Source: Salinimonas chungwhensis DSM 16280 (lineage in GTDB: Bacteria > Pseudomonadota > Gammaproteobacteria > Enterobacterales > Alteromonadaceae). Taken from it: DNA of 64,000 bases. The position numbers and the translations under genes are program-made. The DNA lies in NCBI RefSeq assembly GCF_000378185.1, contig NZ_KB899381.1, positions 1 through 64,000 on the forward strand. Reading direction: 5' to 3'. Each line of letters opens with the position of its first letter. Positions within the stretch are counted from its first letter, which is position 1. The notes under the pieces were generated by a model. It searched no databases. It saw nothing but the letters and a program-made list of their open reading frames with translations, and was not told the DNA's origin. This document shows, piece by piece, positions 35,228 through 45,288 of this stretch.

Positions 35228-36352
35228 CTAACGACGCAGTTCTTCGGGGATGGGTAAATCTTTTTTCAATGGTTTGGGTCGCTTGGCCTTGCCTGCTTTA
35301 TAAGCGCGTAGCTGATATACATAGGCCAGCACCTGGGCGACCGCCATAAACAGTTTGTTGGGTACTTCATCATTAACTTCTGTAGAATAAAAAATCGCCC
35401 GTGCCAGCATGGGTGAAGGAATAAGGGGGACATCGTGGGCGGTGGCAATTTTTCGGATATGCATAGCCAGCTGGTCCTGCCCCTTGGCTACCACGACAGG
35501 CGCCCGGTTACCGTCTTCTTCATACTTAATGGCTACAGAGTAATGCGTCGGGTTGGTGACCACCACGTCAGCGTCGGGTACATCCTGCATCATCCGGTTC
35601 GCTGCGGCCTGGAACTGCAGATTTCTGATACGCCCTTTTACCTGAGGATCACCTTCAGCATTTTTATGTTCATCTTTGATTTCCTGCTTGGACATCTTCA
35701 TTTCTTTATTATGCTTAAATGATTGATAAGGAACATCAATCAATGCAATGGGAATCATTCCCAGGGTTAGGAAGAGAAACGCCCATTCCAGCATGCCCAT
35801 GGCATGAAAAAGATTCAGTGGATACAACTCCTGGTCGAGGTGAAGTGCTTCATCTTTGAAGAAAATTAATGCACCTACGGCGATGGCGCCAATCACAAAA
35901 AATTTGGCGATCGCTTTAAACATCTCCACCAGCGCATTGGGCCCAAGCATACGTTTAAAACCGCTAACAGGGCTTAGCTTACTGGCTTTCGGCGCTGCCG
36001 ACTTCCAGCTGAAATTATAGCCGCCCAGCGCCACGCTGCCATACACGCCAGCCAGCATGGAAACAATCATGTATGCTACCACAGGCCAGGCCACCGACAT
36101 CAACGCCTCGCCACTGGCAGAAAACATATGCGATACGTCATAGGTTTCATCCCTGGATAAGGTGAACATACGTTGGGTCATCAGGTAAATATCTTCCGCT
36201 ATAACGTTACCCATCATTAAAAACATGAAGGCACTGACAATAAGAACCAGCGCAGTCGATAGTTCTTTGGAACGGGCAAGCTGGCCTTTCTCCCTGGCAT
36301 CCTTGAGTTTCTTCTCCGTGGGTTCTTCTGTTTTTTCCTGTGCATCAGACAT
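35228..36352 (-). CDS. flhB: Flagellar type III export switch protein FlhB
   Basis: A 374-aa protein that sets the switch from rod/hook to filament export. The N-terminal cytoplasmic helix EKTEEPTEKKLKDAREKGQ is followed by four membrane segments. The autocleavage site NPTH lies at 267-270 in VVVTNPTHYSVA. The C-terminal cytoplasmic part is complete and Lys-rich. It is the last gene of the fliK-to-flhB run. Confidence 0.97.
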   Translation of the reverse strand: MSDAQEKTEEPTEKKLKDAREKGQLARSKELSTALVLIVSAFMFLMMGNVIAEDIYLMTQRMFTLSRDETYDVSHMFSASGEALMSVAWPVVAYMIVSMLAGVYGSVALGGYNFSWKSAAPKASKLSPVSGFKRMLGPNALVEMFKAIAKFFVIGAIAVGALIFFKDEALHLDQELYPLNLFHAMGMLEWAFLFLTLGMIPIALIDVPYQSFKHNKEMKMSKQEIKDEHKNAEGDPQVKGRIRNLQFQAAANRMMQDVPDADVVVTNPTHYSVAIKYEEDGNRAPVVVAKGQDQLAMHIRKIATAHDVPLIPSPMLARAIFYSTEVNDEVPNKLFMAVAQVLAYVYQLRAYKAGKAKRPKPLKKDLPIPEELRR

Positions 36353-36364
36353 GGTGCAACCTCC

Positions 36365-37147
36365 TTACCCCGGACAAATGCGCAATAATTCGCACATAAA
36401 CTGTTGCGCTCTGTCCCATTGCGCGGAAAAGTGGACAATAAAATTGTCCAGCGTAATCCAGATAACCAGCAGCCCGGTAATCTGAGCGATTGAAAAACCG
36501 ATACTGAAAATATTCAACTGTGGCGCGGCCTTAGTCATAACACCAAAGGCCAGATTGACGATCAACAGTGAAACAATAGGTGCCAGCGATAGTGTCACGG
36601 CAGAAACAAACATCCAGGCGCCCCAGTGCGCGATCTCGCGCATTTGTTCACCGGTAAACCATGCATCGCCAATCGGAAACGCATCAAAACTCATAACAAT
36701 CATCTGAATCATGGAAAGATGTCCATCCATCGCCCAGAATAACAGCGTGGCCAGAATAAGATAAAACTGACCAACCGCCGGCACGTTAATGCCATTAACG
36801 GGATCAACAATTGACGCAAAGCCCAGACCAGTCTGCATCGCGACAATCTGCCCCGCCAGTACAAAGGTATTTAGTACCATCATGGAGATAAATCCCATCG
36901 CGATACCAATCAGCAGCTGAAGGATAATTTCCATAAATGCCCCCAGCCCCACTAAATTGTCAAAGGGAACCGGCTCAATAACAGGGACAATTATCAGGGT
37001 TAAAAAGATGGCCAGCAGCGCGCGAACAGTTGGGGAGATTGAGTTGGCACTAAGACCAATCATGGCGACAAACATACCGCTTATGCGCATGAACGGTAGT
37101 GTCATATCCGCCATAAACTGCGTAATGACGCCATAGTCAAACTGCAT
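36365..37147 (-). CDS. fliR: Flagellar export gate protein FliR
   Basis: A 260-aa membrane protein of the FliPQR export gate. It has the typical hydrophobic profile with about six membrane segments, including FVAMIGLSANSISPTVRALLA at the N-terminus. It lies between fliQ (2 nt) and flhB. Confidence 0.95.
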   Translation of the reverse strand: MQFDYGVITQFMADMTLPFMRISGMFVAMIGLSANSISPTVRALLAIFLTLIIVPVIEPVPFDNLVGLGAFMEIILQLLIGIAMGFISMMVLNTFVLAGQIVAMQTGLGFASIVDPVNGINVPAVGQFYLILATLLFWAMDGHLSMIQMIVMSFDAFPIGDAWFTGEQMREIAHWGAWMFVSAVTLSLAPIVSLLIVNLAFGVMTKAAPQLNIFSIGFSIAQITGLLVIWITLDNFIVHFSAQWDRAQQFMCELLRICPG

Positions 37148-37149
37148 GA

Positions 37150-37419
37150 TTAACCGACAACCTGGGGAATTTGTTCAACCATATGGTAGAAAAAGTCCAT
37201 CAGCTTTTTCACCAGCCAGTTGCCCCCCCAGCTTAGCGCCAATAGGGTGACGATAAGACGGGGCAGAAAGCTCATGGTTTGCTCGTTGATAGAGGTAGCG
37301 GCCTGAAAAACCGCCACAATCAGGCCAACGATCAAACTTGGCACAATCACAGCAGAAACCAGCAGAATTACCATAAACATGGATTCACGGAGTATCTCAA
37401 CAAAAACCTCGGGTGACAT
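37150..37419 (-). CDS. fliQ: Flagellar export gate protein FliQ
   Basis: An 89-aa two-helix membrane protein of the export gate. Family start MSPEVFVEILRESMFMVI and QAATSINEQTMSFLPR are present. Length is canonical (89 aa). Confidence 0.96.
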   Translation of the reverse strand: MSPEVFVEILRESMFMVILLVSAVIVPSLIVGLIVAVFQAATSINEQTMSFLPRLIVTLLALSWGGNWLVKKLMDFFYHMVEQIPQVVG

Positions 37420-37427
37420 AACGCCTC

Positions 37428-38189
37428 CTAGACCCCCATCCCAAAACTGGTGGCCAGTGTGCCAAAAACCAGGTTCCAGCCATCCACCAACACGAATAGC
37501 ATTAACTTAAACGGCAACGACACAATCATAGGAGACAGCATCATCATCCCCATCGCCATGAGTATGGAAGCCACCACCAGATCGATAATCAGAAAAGGTA
37601 TAAACAGCATAAAACCAATTTGAAATGCAGTTTTTAGTTCGCTGGTAACAAATGATGGAATTAGTATTGTCAGGGGCACCTCAGACGGCTCCTGATATTT
37701 ATCCTCGTCCCCGGCAATGCGAACAAACGTTTCCAGATCCTTAACCCGAGTTTGCGAGAGCATAAATGCGCGCATGGGTGCCTTGGCTTCCTCGAACGCC
37801 TGCTTGCTGGTCATTTCCTCATCCAGATAAGGCTGTAATGCTCTTTCATTTATCTGATCAAATACCGGTCGCATGATGAACAGAGATAAAAACAGGCTAA
37901 CGCCAATGAGGATCTGGTTGGAGGGCGACTGCTGAAGACCGATGGCCTGGCGCAGAATAGACAACACCACGATGATCCGGGTAAACGAGGTCATCATCAT
38001 AATAAATGCAGGAATCAGACTTAGCGCCGTCATAATAAATAGCGCTTGCAGCGTCATCGAGTAATCTTCGCTGCCGTCAGGGTTAGTCGTTACGGTGACC
38101 GCTGAAATGCCTTGCTGCCCATAAGCAGGAAGGGCAAATAATCCAACAGCAAGAAGACTTAAGAACACCCACAATCGTTTATTTTGCAT
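37428..38189 (-). CDS. fliP: Flagellar export gate protein FliP
   Basis: A 253-aa export-gate subunit with a cleavable signal peptide (about 1-24, ending in YGQQG). The [22 protein letters not shown] motif and C-terminal membrane helices are typical. It overlaps fliO by 11 bp. Confidence 0.96.
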   Translation of the reverse strand: MQNKRLWVFLSLLAVGLFALPAYGQQGISAVTVTTNPDGSEDYSMTLQALFIMTALSLIPAFIMMMTSFTRIIVVLSILRQAIGLQQSPSNQILIGVSLFLSLFIMRPVFDQINERALQPYLDEEMTSKQAFEEAKAPMRAFMLSQTRVKDLETFVRIAGDEDKYQEPSEVPLTILIPSFVTSELKTAFQIGFMLFIPFLIIDLVVASILMAMGMMMLSPMIVSLPFKLMLFVLVDGWNLVFGTLATSFGMGV

Positions 38190-38664
38190 TGTTATTGTCC
38201 TCCTTCACCGCAGGATTGATTTTTCCGGCCATGGCTTTGACCAATTTTTCTTTAAACTGACTGCCGCTGGTAATGGCCTGTTGATTAGGCGCAATATTTT
38301 TATCCAGCTTGCATAAGTGGGAAATATTGTGACTGGTAACACCAATCATATGCTGCTCGTCGCCCACTTCAATTACCATAATTCGTTCTTTGGCCCCGGC
38401 CACCATACTGGCCACAACTTTAAGCTGGCCGCCGCCACCGTGAGTGACATTAAATCGACGCATCACATAAGCAAGAGCGAAAATGATTGCTACCACCAGT
38501 AAAAGTGATAGAAAAATTGACAGTACAGAAGTGGGATTGGTGATGGACTGGGTGCTTTGGGCCACTGCATCAAAGGATAGTATCAGGGGTAGCGTAGCGC
38601 AACCCCCTGATAAGATTAATGATCTAGCGAAGCTTTTTGATTCTCTCGATTTGACTAATAACAT
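38179..38664 (-). CDS. fliO: Flagellar biosynthesis protein FliO
   Basis: A small export-gate assembly factor. A positively charged N-terminus and hydrophobic signal-like segment (ending near FDAVAQ) are followed by one membrane segment at about 48-65 ([21 protein letters not shown] as marked by its ends) and a cytoplasmic domain with [12 protein letters not shown]. The open frame opens at TTG 38682, but the ATG at 38664 is preferred. Either start overlaps the end of fliN (by 41 or 59 bp). No strong Shine-Dalgarno is visible, so coupling with fliN is likely. Confidence 0.88.
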   Translation of the reverse strand: MLLVKSRESKSFARSLILSGGCATLPLILSFDAVAQSTQSITNPTSVLSIFLSLLLVVAIIFALAYVMRRFNVTHGGGGQLKVVASMVAGAKERIMVIEVGDEQHMIGVTSHNISHLCKLDKNIAPNQQAITSGSQFKEKLVKAMAGKINPAVKEDNNNAK

Positions 38665-39034
38665 CGGTGAGTCGGATACCAAATTTGTCGTTAACTACTA
38701 CTACCTCACCATGAGCAATCAACGTGCCATTTACTAAAACATCCAATGGTTCTCCGGCTACCCGATCCAACTCGACCACCGAGCCCTGGTTGAGCTGTAA
38801 CAGATTTCGAATACTAATCTGACTGCGACCCACTTCCATAGAAATGGTCACCGGAATATCCAAAATGGTATCCAACTTGCGTTTTTCTTCTGAACTCATA
38901 GGCGCATCTTCGGAAAACTCGTCCAATTCAGCAGGCTGCACATCGTGCTCGCCGCTGTTTTGCTCGCCGTCTTCAGTTTCTGCCTGTTCCGCCATCGCGG
39001 CAGCCCAGTCGTCCATGCCGTCTTGTTCACTCAT
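38624..39034 (-). CDS. fliN: Flagellar motor switch protein FliN
   Basis: A 136-aa C-ring subunit. A variable acidic N-terminal part (about 1-55) precedes the conserved SpoA/FliN domain with ILDIPVTISMEVGRSQISI and DVLVNGTLIAHGEVVVVN. It follows fliM by 29 nt and overlaps fliO. Confidence 0.96.
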   Translation of the reverse strand: MSEQDGMDDWAAAMAEQAETEDGEQNSGEHDVQPAELDEFSEDAPMSSEEKRKLDTILDIPVTISMEVGRSQISIRNLLQLNQGSVVELDRVAGEPLDVLVNGTLIAHGEVVVVNDKFGIRLTDVISQIERIKKLR

Positions 39035-39063
39035 AACAATGCCTCTTGTTGCTAAGGCCTGGG

Positions 39064-40122
39064 TTACAGGTCTTCTTCAAGTACTTGCAGTTCCGCATCA
39101 TTATCGATGATACGGCCCCCGCGGGTTAAAAGTTGTAGCTCTGATTTTACCGAGGTTGGTCGTGGTATTTTCTCGATAATTTTGAGCGCCAGATTATCTC
39201 TGGAGCGCCCGAGCTTGGCTCTGAATGTTGGCAGATCCTCAATCATTACCGTTATATGCTCTGGCATCTCCACCGGAATAATATCCCCGGCTTTAAATTC
39301 CATGACCTGCTTTAATGAGACTTCTACGTCCAGCATGTGGGTGGATAGTGCCACATCCACATCCATAATTTCATCGCGCAGTGCCTTGCTCCAACGCAAA
39401 TCTGTATCTTCTTTATCGCTTTGTACACCGGCATCCAGTAACTCCCGGATAGGCTCAAGCATCGAGTATGGCAATGACACATGAAAATCGCCACCACCTC
39501 CGTCCAGCTCTATATGAAACGAGCTGATCACCACCACCTCCGTGGGACTAACAATGTTTGCCATGGCCGGATTCACTTCTGAGTCAAGATACTCAAACGA
39601 CACGTCCATAACAGGTGCCCAGGCTTCTTTGTAATCCTCGAAAATAATTTTCAGCAGCATCTGGATAATACGACGTTCAGTAGGCGTAAATTCCCGCCCC
39701 TCAATTTTGGCGTGGTAACGGCCATCGCCGCCAAAAAAGTTGTCTACCAGAATAAACACCAGTCGCGCTTCCATGGTGATAAGCCCGGTTCCTTTTAAGG
39801 GGCGAAACCGCACCATATTTAAACTGGTAGGCACAAATAAGGTGTGAATGTACTCACCAAATTTGATCATCTGGATGCCGTTAATTGAGACCTCGGCGGA
39901 TCGTCGCATCATATTAAAAAGGCTTACCCGCAAATGCCGGGCGAAGCGTTCGTTGACGATTTCCAGCGTTGGCATTCGCCCGCGTACAATTCTATCCTGT
40001 GAGGAGAAGTCATACTCGAGCGCCGAAGAATCGGAGGGCGACTCGCTGGCCTCTTCTTCTTCAACATCATCAACACCGTGTAAGAGGGCGTCAATTTCAT
40101 CCTGAGATAATAAATCGCTCAC
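39064..40122 (-). CDS. fliM: Flagellar motor switch protein FliM
   Basis: A 352-aa C-ring protein that binds CheY-P. The N-terminal CheY-binding peptide LLSQDEIDALLHGVDD is present, followed by the CheC-like middle domain and the FliN-like C-terminal domain. GGG(D)GRYH and the GDIIPVEMPEHI segment are diagnostic. Length is typical. Confidence 0.97.
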   Translation of the reverse strand: MSDLLSQDEIDALLHGVDDVEEEEASESPSDSSALEYDFSSQDRIVRGRMPTLEIVNERFARHLRVSLFNMMRRSAEVSINGIQMIKFGEYIHTLFVPTSLNMVRFRPLKGTGLITMEARLVFILVDNFFGGDGRYHAKIEGREFTPTERRIIQMLLKIIFEDYKEAWAPVMDVSFEYLDSEVNPAMANIVSPTEVVVISSFHIELDGGGGDFHVSLPYSMLEPIRELLDAGVQSDKEDTDLRWSKALRDEIMDVDVALSTHMLDVEVSLKQVMEFKAGDIIPVEMPEHITVMIEDLPTFRAKLGRSRDNLALKIIEKIPRPTSVKSELQLLTRGGRIIDNDAELQVLEEDL

Positions 40123-40136
40123 AGTCTTTTCCTGAT

Positions 40137-40670
40137 TTATTGCATGACGAAGCCAGTGAACAGCACCTGTTCAACTACATCGGCTCCAACGGTTTCATTT
40201 AATACTTTTTGCACTTCGGTGACAGCACGCTCGCGCAAGGCAACTTTGCCAGCTTCCGTAATCAATTCATCGGCACTGCTGGCGCTGAAAACCTGTAACA
40301 GGGTACCTTCTATCAGCGGTATATGCATTTTTGCCATTTCTTCGTTGTCGCTACCGCGTACCATCAACTGCACTTTAATCTCAACCAGGCGATCCCGCCC
40401 TGTGCCGGGCACATTAAAGGTAAACGGACGTGGCATTGGCACATAAAGCGCACTTCCCATTTTGGCTTTGTCTCCCGCCGGGGCCTCATCGCTGACGCCA
40501 GCCTCCTGCTGGGTTAACTCACTGTCCTGAGGCACTGGCTCGTCGCTGCCAGAAAATAAAAAATACCAGGCCGCGCCCCCCGCACCCAATAGTGCAACAA
40601 CAACGATAACAATCAGGGGTAACTTACTTTTCTTACCGCTTTCTTCAATTTGTAATTCTTCTTCAGCCAT
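40137..40670 (-). CDS. fliL: Flagellar basal body-associated protein FliL
   Basis: A 177-aa inner-membrane protein near the stator. One membrane segment at about 17-38 (LPLIVIVVVALLGAGG) and a periplasmic stomatin-like domain with ALYVPMPRPFTFNVPG. The C-terminus VEQVLFTGFVMQ is typical of FliL. Confidence 0.94.
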   Translation of the reverse strand: MAEEELQIEESGKKSKLPLIVIVVVALLGAGGAAWYFLFSGSDEPVPQDSELTQQEAGVSDEAPAGDKAKMGSALYVPMPRPFTFNVPGTGRDRLVEIKVQLMVRGSDNEEMAKMHIPLIEGTLLQVFSASSADELITEAGKVALRERAVTEVQKVLNETVGADVVEQVLFTGFVMQ

Positions 40671-40751
40671 TTTTTAACCGCTCAGGTAACATCTTCAGGA
40701 AGCCGCCATTATCAGGGTTCACCGGCAAATCGCAATAATCCAAAAGGCCAA

Positions 40752-42563
40752 TTAGGCATAGTAATCTATACCGCCCTGCGCCTGACGAGTCAAAGGCTGT
40801 TCAATAACCTGCACCGACTCATCGCTATCAGTCTGGGCGCCACCATGTTTAGCAAATCCTCCCTGGCTGTCGCTTTGATTATCTGACTGGCCACTATTAT
40901 GTTGATGCACTGCAGATTCGCCCAGTTCGATTCCCTGCTCTGCTAGCATTTCTTTAAGGCGCGGCTCGGCCTGAGATAGGGCTTCACGCGCTTGCTGAGA
41001 CTGTACAACAAAGCTGACCGATGCTGCATCGCCCTGCACATTAACTCTGACCTGCATGCTGCCCATTTCAGGCGGATCCATACGAATTTCAGCCATCATA
41101 TTGCGGCTGTTGACCATCCAGCGAATTTTCTCCGTCAGTTGTTTCTGCCCTTCTGGCTGATGAATATTGACGGGCTGTGAAAGTCCTTCGGACTGCCGTG
41201 CCGCGGCGCTGCTTTCACTGCGGGCCTGCGAATTTTCCACCATCGTCACATCTGGCGTGGTTAGCTGCGTCGCCTGAGAGATCGCTGCGCTGGTTGCCTG
41301 TGCTGCATTAAGCAGACTATTGACCTGGGTCAGCTGCTGATCAATGCCCTGGCGTAACGCCGGGGTCACAGTCACCTCTGCCTGTTGCAGGGCATCTGTC
41401 ACCAGCGCCTTCAGGCTCAGACCCGGTTCATGCCCCTGCGCTACCTGATTTTTCATTTCCGCCATACCGGCTGCGATAGCATCGGTGACTTGTTTTTTAG
41501 CGCCCTCAGTCAGGCCGGGTACCAGTTCGGTTATACGCTGTGTCACATTCTGAGTAACCGCATCAGTTTGTTTCTTATCAAGACTGACAATATTGTCTGA
41601 CAATGAACGTGCTTTTTCACTCAATCCCTCGCCAGCTGCCATTGCAGTGTCTAACTGACCAACCGATGATTGCCCGGGCTGAGGTGCTGTCTTTCCCTGA
41701 ATTAGGGATACAAGCAGTTCGGCGTCACTGCCACCCACTAAGGTACTTTCGTCACCTTTTAACTGTGCTGTTAACGCAGCTAAATTATCAGCGTCAGACG
41801 AACTTTGTACCCCGGTTGTAGTTTTACCCTGTAAAGCATCGGCTATGGCGGTAGCCAGTTGTTTGAGCGCCGCAGGTGTCTGCTGGCCGTCAGGCAGGCC
41901 AGCTGTCTGATTACCAGATGCTTGTTCGAGCATTTGCTGGCCCAGTTTCGCAATGAGCTCAGGAATTTTAGGAATCTTATCGTGCCCGCGGCGGGTTTCA
42001 CTGCCCTGGCTGCTCAACAACTCAGCCAGTTCCTGCCCCAACGAGCTGGCTTCTCCAACCTCACCCTTGACGGTGCCTTCCAGTTTGCTCATCTGCGCGG
42101 CTGATATTGCGTTATTTTCACCGTCTTGCGCAATTGCACGTACTTGCTCTACATAAGCAAGCCAGTCGATGTCATCAGTTTCTGCCTGGCTTGCAGCAAT
42201 TCCATTAGACGATGTTTCATCAAGTTTTGATGGCTCGGCAGAATCAGCATCAACGGACTTTACGTGATCGCAGATTCTGCTCTTCTCAGAATCTGCGCCG
42301 CGCGCCGACGGTGCAGCTGGCGCGTTTGCTGCTTCATGGCCTGCCCGCTTTTGCTCCCGGCGTTTTGAAGCCTGGCGAGTATCAGCATCATTCCCGGTCG
42401 ACAATACAGGTTTGTCATCACGAGTGGTGTTCTGTTCCGAGCGCCTGAATGTTTCTGAAAAGGCTGCGCCGTTTTGGCTGTCACGACGCATAGAAACATC
42501 AGCATCGGTATCAATCGGTAAGGCGGCAACGTCCTGGCGCTTAGTGGCAATGTGTTGCATCAT
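40752..42563 (-). CDS. fliK: Flagellar hook-length control protein FliK
   Basis: A 603-aa secreted ruler. A long, polar, low-complexity N-terminal region (1 to about 480, rich in Gln, Ala, Asp and Ser) precedes the conserved Flg_hook domain with LTEKIRWMVNSRNMMAEIRM-type signature and PPEMGSMQVRV. It is longer than Salmonella FliK (405 aa), as is common in marine gammaproteobacteria. It opens the fliK-flhB transcription unit behind a sigma-54-type promoter. Confidence 0.92.
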   Translation of the reverse strand: MMQHIATKRQDVAALPIDTDADVSMRRDSQNGAAFSETFRRSEQNTTRDDKPVLSTGNDADTRQASKRREQKRAGHEAANAPAAPSARGADSEKSRICDHVKSVDADSAEPSKLDETSSNGIAASQAETDDIDWLAYVEQVRAIAQDGENNAISAAQMSKLEGTVKGEVGEASSLGQELAELLSSQGSETRRGHDKIPKIPELIAKLGQQMLEQASGNQTAGLPDGQQTPAALKQLATAIADALQGKTTTGVQSSSDADNLAALTAQLKGDESTLVGGSDAELLVSLIQGKTAPQPGQSSVGQLDTAMAAGEGLSEKARSLSDNIVSLDKKQTDAVTQNVTQRITELVPGLTEGAKKQVTDAIAAGMAEMKNQVAQGHEPGLSLKALVTDALQQAEVTVTPALRQGIDQQLTQVNSLLNAAQATSAAISQATQLTTPDVTMVENSQARSESSAAARQSEGLSQPVNIHQPEGQKQLTEKIRWMVNSRNMMAEIRMDPPEMGSMQVRVNVQGDAASVSFVVQSQQAREALSQAEPRLKEMLAEQGIELGESAVHQHNSGQSDNQSDSQGGFAKHGGAQTDSDESVQVIEQPLTRQAQGGIDYYA

Positions 42564-42660
42564 AACCTTTATTCCTTTTACTAAATATCCCGCCTAAGCC
42601 TTGCAAACTGTGATTTGCAGACTGTTGTCAGGGGAGGTAAAACCGTCACTGATTTTTTAC

Positions 42661-42676
42661 AGCAAGTCGTGTTCCA
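42661..42676 (-). promoter_or_regulatory. Sigma-54 promoter before fliK
   Basis: On the minus strand TGGAACACGACTTGCT has the invariant GG-N10-GC spacing and matches TTGCT at -12. It lies about 98 bp upstream of fliK, just beyond fliJ. The remaining gap contains the inverted repeat TGCAAA/TTTGCA (42602-42619). Confidence 0.72.
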
Positions 42677-42714
42677 GAAATGAAAAAAAGACTAAATCTA
42701 TCTGTTTGGAAAAC

Positions 42715-43158
42715 TTAATAACCTGATTTTGCGCGTAAAAATCGCTGTGCAGCGAATTCGTCAAGTTGATCCTGCTCGCGACGGTTACTTGCCACTGCAG
42801 CCTCGTGCTGTCTTTTTTCAATGAGCAGGTCGACGGCTTTTCGACGTTTTTGTTGCTGCAGATATTGTTGCCGGCGCTGGTCAACTACCAACGAAGCTCG
42901 CGAGATAACCTGATTTTGCTGTTCGCAGGCTTTATCGAGCTTAGCGACAAATTGCAGATGCTGATGATAATCCCGAGCGTCCAGGCCGCCTTGCTTGCCG
43001 TTTTGCTGCAGGTTTCTCAGGTAATCCAGGCGGTATTGCTGCAAACTGGCAAGTTTCTGACGTTGTTGATTCAACGTTTGCTGGGCCATTTGGTAGGCCT
43101 GTGCGGCTTTATCTTCACGATTTTGCTCTACGCGGATAACCGTATCAAGCTGCCCCAT
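42715..43158 (-). CDS. fliJ: Flagellar export chaperone/stalk protein FliJ
   Basis: A 147-aa all-helical coiled-coil protein that forms the central stalk of the export ATPase. The sequence is rich in Gln, Arg and Glu with continuous heptads (e.g. MAQQTLNQQRQKLASLQQYR). It follows fliI by 5 nt and ends the fliE-J unit. Confidence 0.92.
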   Translation of the reverse strand: MGQLDTVIRVEQNREDKAAQAYQMAQQTLNQQRQKLASLQQYRLDYLRNLQQNGKQGGLDARDYHQHLQFVAKLDKACEQQNQVISRASLVVDQRRQQYLQQQKRRKAVDLLIEKRQHEAAVASNRREQDQLDEFAAQRFLRAKSGY

Positions 43159-43163
43159 ATTCG

Positions 43164-44498
43164 TTACCCATTACCCAGGCCGCTGGCAAGCGCCTGCATG
43201 GCCTCATGACATTGCTCAAACGGCAGGGTTTGTTTCATTCCCTGCTGCAAAAATGCATTAATAGCCGGTTCCGCTTGTATCGCTAAATCAATGCGAGGAT
43301 CCGAGCCCCGCGCATACGCGCCTATCGCGATCAAATCCTGATTTTGCTTGTATGTAGAATAAACCTGGCGAATTCGACGGGCCTGAAACTGGTGTTCTTC
43401 GCTAACTACCATGGGCATCACCCGACTGATGGATGCTTCGATATCAATCGCCGGATAATGACCACTATCGGCCAGTTTCCTTGACAAAACCACATGGCCG
43501 TCCAGTATTGCCCGCGCTGCATCAGCAATAGGATCCTGTAAATCGTCACCTTCGGTAAGCACAGTATAAAAGGCGGTAATAGAGCCCTGATTTTCAGTGC
43601 CGTTGCCAGCACGTTCGACCAACGCCGGCAGTCGCGCAAAAACGGATGGCGGATAGCCCTTGGTGGCCGGCGGTTCGCCCACCGCCAGCGCAATTTCACG
43701 CTGAGCCATGGCATATCTGGTCAGTGAGTCCACCAACAGCAAGACATTTTTGCCCTGGTCACGAAAGTATTCTGCGATGGTGACAGCTGTCTCACAGGCT
43801 TTCAAACGCATAAGGGGCGAAGTGTCTGCCGGGGCTGCCACAATAACGGCGCGCTGGCGCTCTTCCTCGGTCAGGATTTCATGAATAAACTCTTTGACCT
43901 CACGGCCCCTTTCGCCGACCAGACCAACCACTACCACGTCGGCTTCACTACCCCGGGTCATCATGCCCAGTAACACGCTTTTGCCCACGCCGCTGCCAGC
44001 AAACAGGCCCATTCTCTGCCCTATGCCCACCGTATTGAGCGCATTGATTGACCGCACCCCCACATCCATCGGCTGGGAAATCGGCTTGCGTAGCAAAGGA
44101 TTCATTGCCGCGCGCGTAGTAGGCATTCGCTTTTCTGTTTTTATCGCACCCAGACCATCTAACGGCTGACCATTGCCATCCACCACCCGACCCAGCAAGT
44201 CCATGCCTACAGCTAGGCCACTTTCACGATTAAGCGGTGTGACCCGTGAGCCGGGAACTATGCCGCGCACCGCCTCGGTTGGCATCAGATAAGTGATATT
44301 ATCGCCAAAACCGACAACTTCCGCTTCAATCTCTCCTTCGATGGTTTGTACTTTGCACTGGCTGCCGACCGGTAGCTGGCAACCTACTGCCTCCAGGGTC
44401 AAACCAATGCCACGCACCAGCTTGCCGGACGCCAGAATCGGTGGCTCGGGAATCTGATCCTTTAAATCACTAAAATATCTGCCAAAGGGATCAGTCAC
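43164..44498 (-). CDS. fliI: Flagellum-specific export ATPase FliI
   Basis: A 444-aa hexameric ATPase related to F1-beta. Walker A AGSGVGKS is at 167-174, and [18 protein letters not shown] is the Walker B/arginine region. It overlaps fliH by 8 bp. Length is typical. Confidence 0.97.
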   Translation of the reverse strand: MTDPFGRYFSDLKDQIPEPPILASGKLVRGIGLTLEAVGCQLPVGSQCKVQTIEGEIEAEVVGFGDNITYLMPTEAVRGIVPGSRVTPLNRESGLAVGMDLLGRVVDGNGQPLDGLGAIKTEKRMPTTRAAMNPLLRKPISQPMDVGVRSINALNTVGIGQRMGLFAGSGVGKSVLLGMMTRGSEADVVVVGLVGERGREVKEFIHEILTEEERQRAVIVAAPADTSPLMRLKACETAVTIAEYFRDQGKNVLLLVDSLTRYAMAQREIALAVGEPPATKGYPPSVFARLPALVERAGNGTENQGSITAFYTVLTEGDDLQDPIADAARAILDGHVVLSRKLADSGHYPAIDIEASISRVMPMVVSEEHQFQARRIRQVYSTYKQNQDLIAIGAYARGSDPRIDLAIQAEPAINAFLQQGMKQTLPFEQCHEAMQALASGLGNG

Positions 44499-45267
44499 GG
44501 GTCAGGCCCTGCTCTGTCAAAAATTTGTCCAGTACTTCCCGGGTCCGTCTTTCTATTGAGTTGTCCACCGCGTTAGTCGTGGTAACAATGTCACATCCAC
44601 CCCGCGATAGTGCAGGTGATTCAACAAGCTGCCAGTGCTTTTGAGCTATCGTTTCTGCGCCAAAATGCGCTTCCACCAGCGCAATATCTTCCGGATGCAT
44701 ATGGATCTGATATTCTTTTTCATTAACCGGCAGCGCTTTTATGCCTTCAGCAAGCGCCTGCAAAATAACCTGTTCGTTGGTTTGTACTTCGTGGCGGATA
44801 ACTGTTCTGGCTAATGCTACTGCCAATTGCACCAATTGTTGACGCGATTCGTCGGTAACCTGACTGAGCGGATCTTGCAGACTATCTGCCAGTGACTGCC
44901 AGATTTCGCTCTGCGCATCAATGTGGATTTTTGCTTCATCCAGCCCCTGTTGAAGTCCTTCAGCATGGCCGGCCGCGCGACCTTCTTCAAACCCCTGCTC
45001 CAGACCCTCTGCTTTGCCTTCTTCGAACCCCGCCTGCTTACCTTCAGCATAGCCCTCATCCTGAGCAGACTGCCTGATAGCTTCAATTTCCTGAAGTGTC
45101 GGCGGCTTTATCTCTTCTTCTTCCTCAGGTGGCTCGTATTTCCAGTCACTGCGCCGGTTTAACGCATTCGTTTTACGCGCCTGCTCAGCATCCTTTGCGG
45201 TATCGTCAACAAAAGGTAAATCCCATAATTTGGCGTTTGACGCCGATACATCATCATAATCAGACAT
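44491..45267 (-). CDS. fliH: Flagellar export ATPase regulator FliH
   Basis: A 258-aa peripheral stalk-like protein. The centre contains the GxxxG repeat run [18 protein letters not shown] and continuation (about 76-110), a hallmark of FliH. The C-terminal part resembles the F1 delta subunit. It lies between fliG and fliI. Confidence 0.93.
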   Translation of the reverse strand: MSDYDDVSASNAKLWDLPFVDDTAKDAEQARKTNALNRRSDWKYEPPEEEEEIKPPTLQEIEAIRQSAQDEGYAEGKQAGFEEGKAEGLEQGFEEGRAAGHAEGLQQGLDEAKIHIDAQSEIWQSLADSLQDPLSQVTDESRQQLVQLAVALARTVIRHEVQTNEQVILQALAEGIKALPVNEKEYQIHMHPEDIALVEAHFGAETIAQKHWQLVESPALSRGGCDIVTTTNAVDNSIERRTREVLDKFLTEQGLTRD

Positions 45268-45288
45268 TATTTCAGGGCCAGAGTCGTA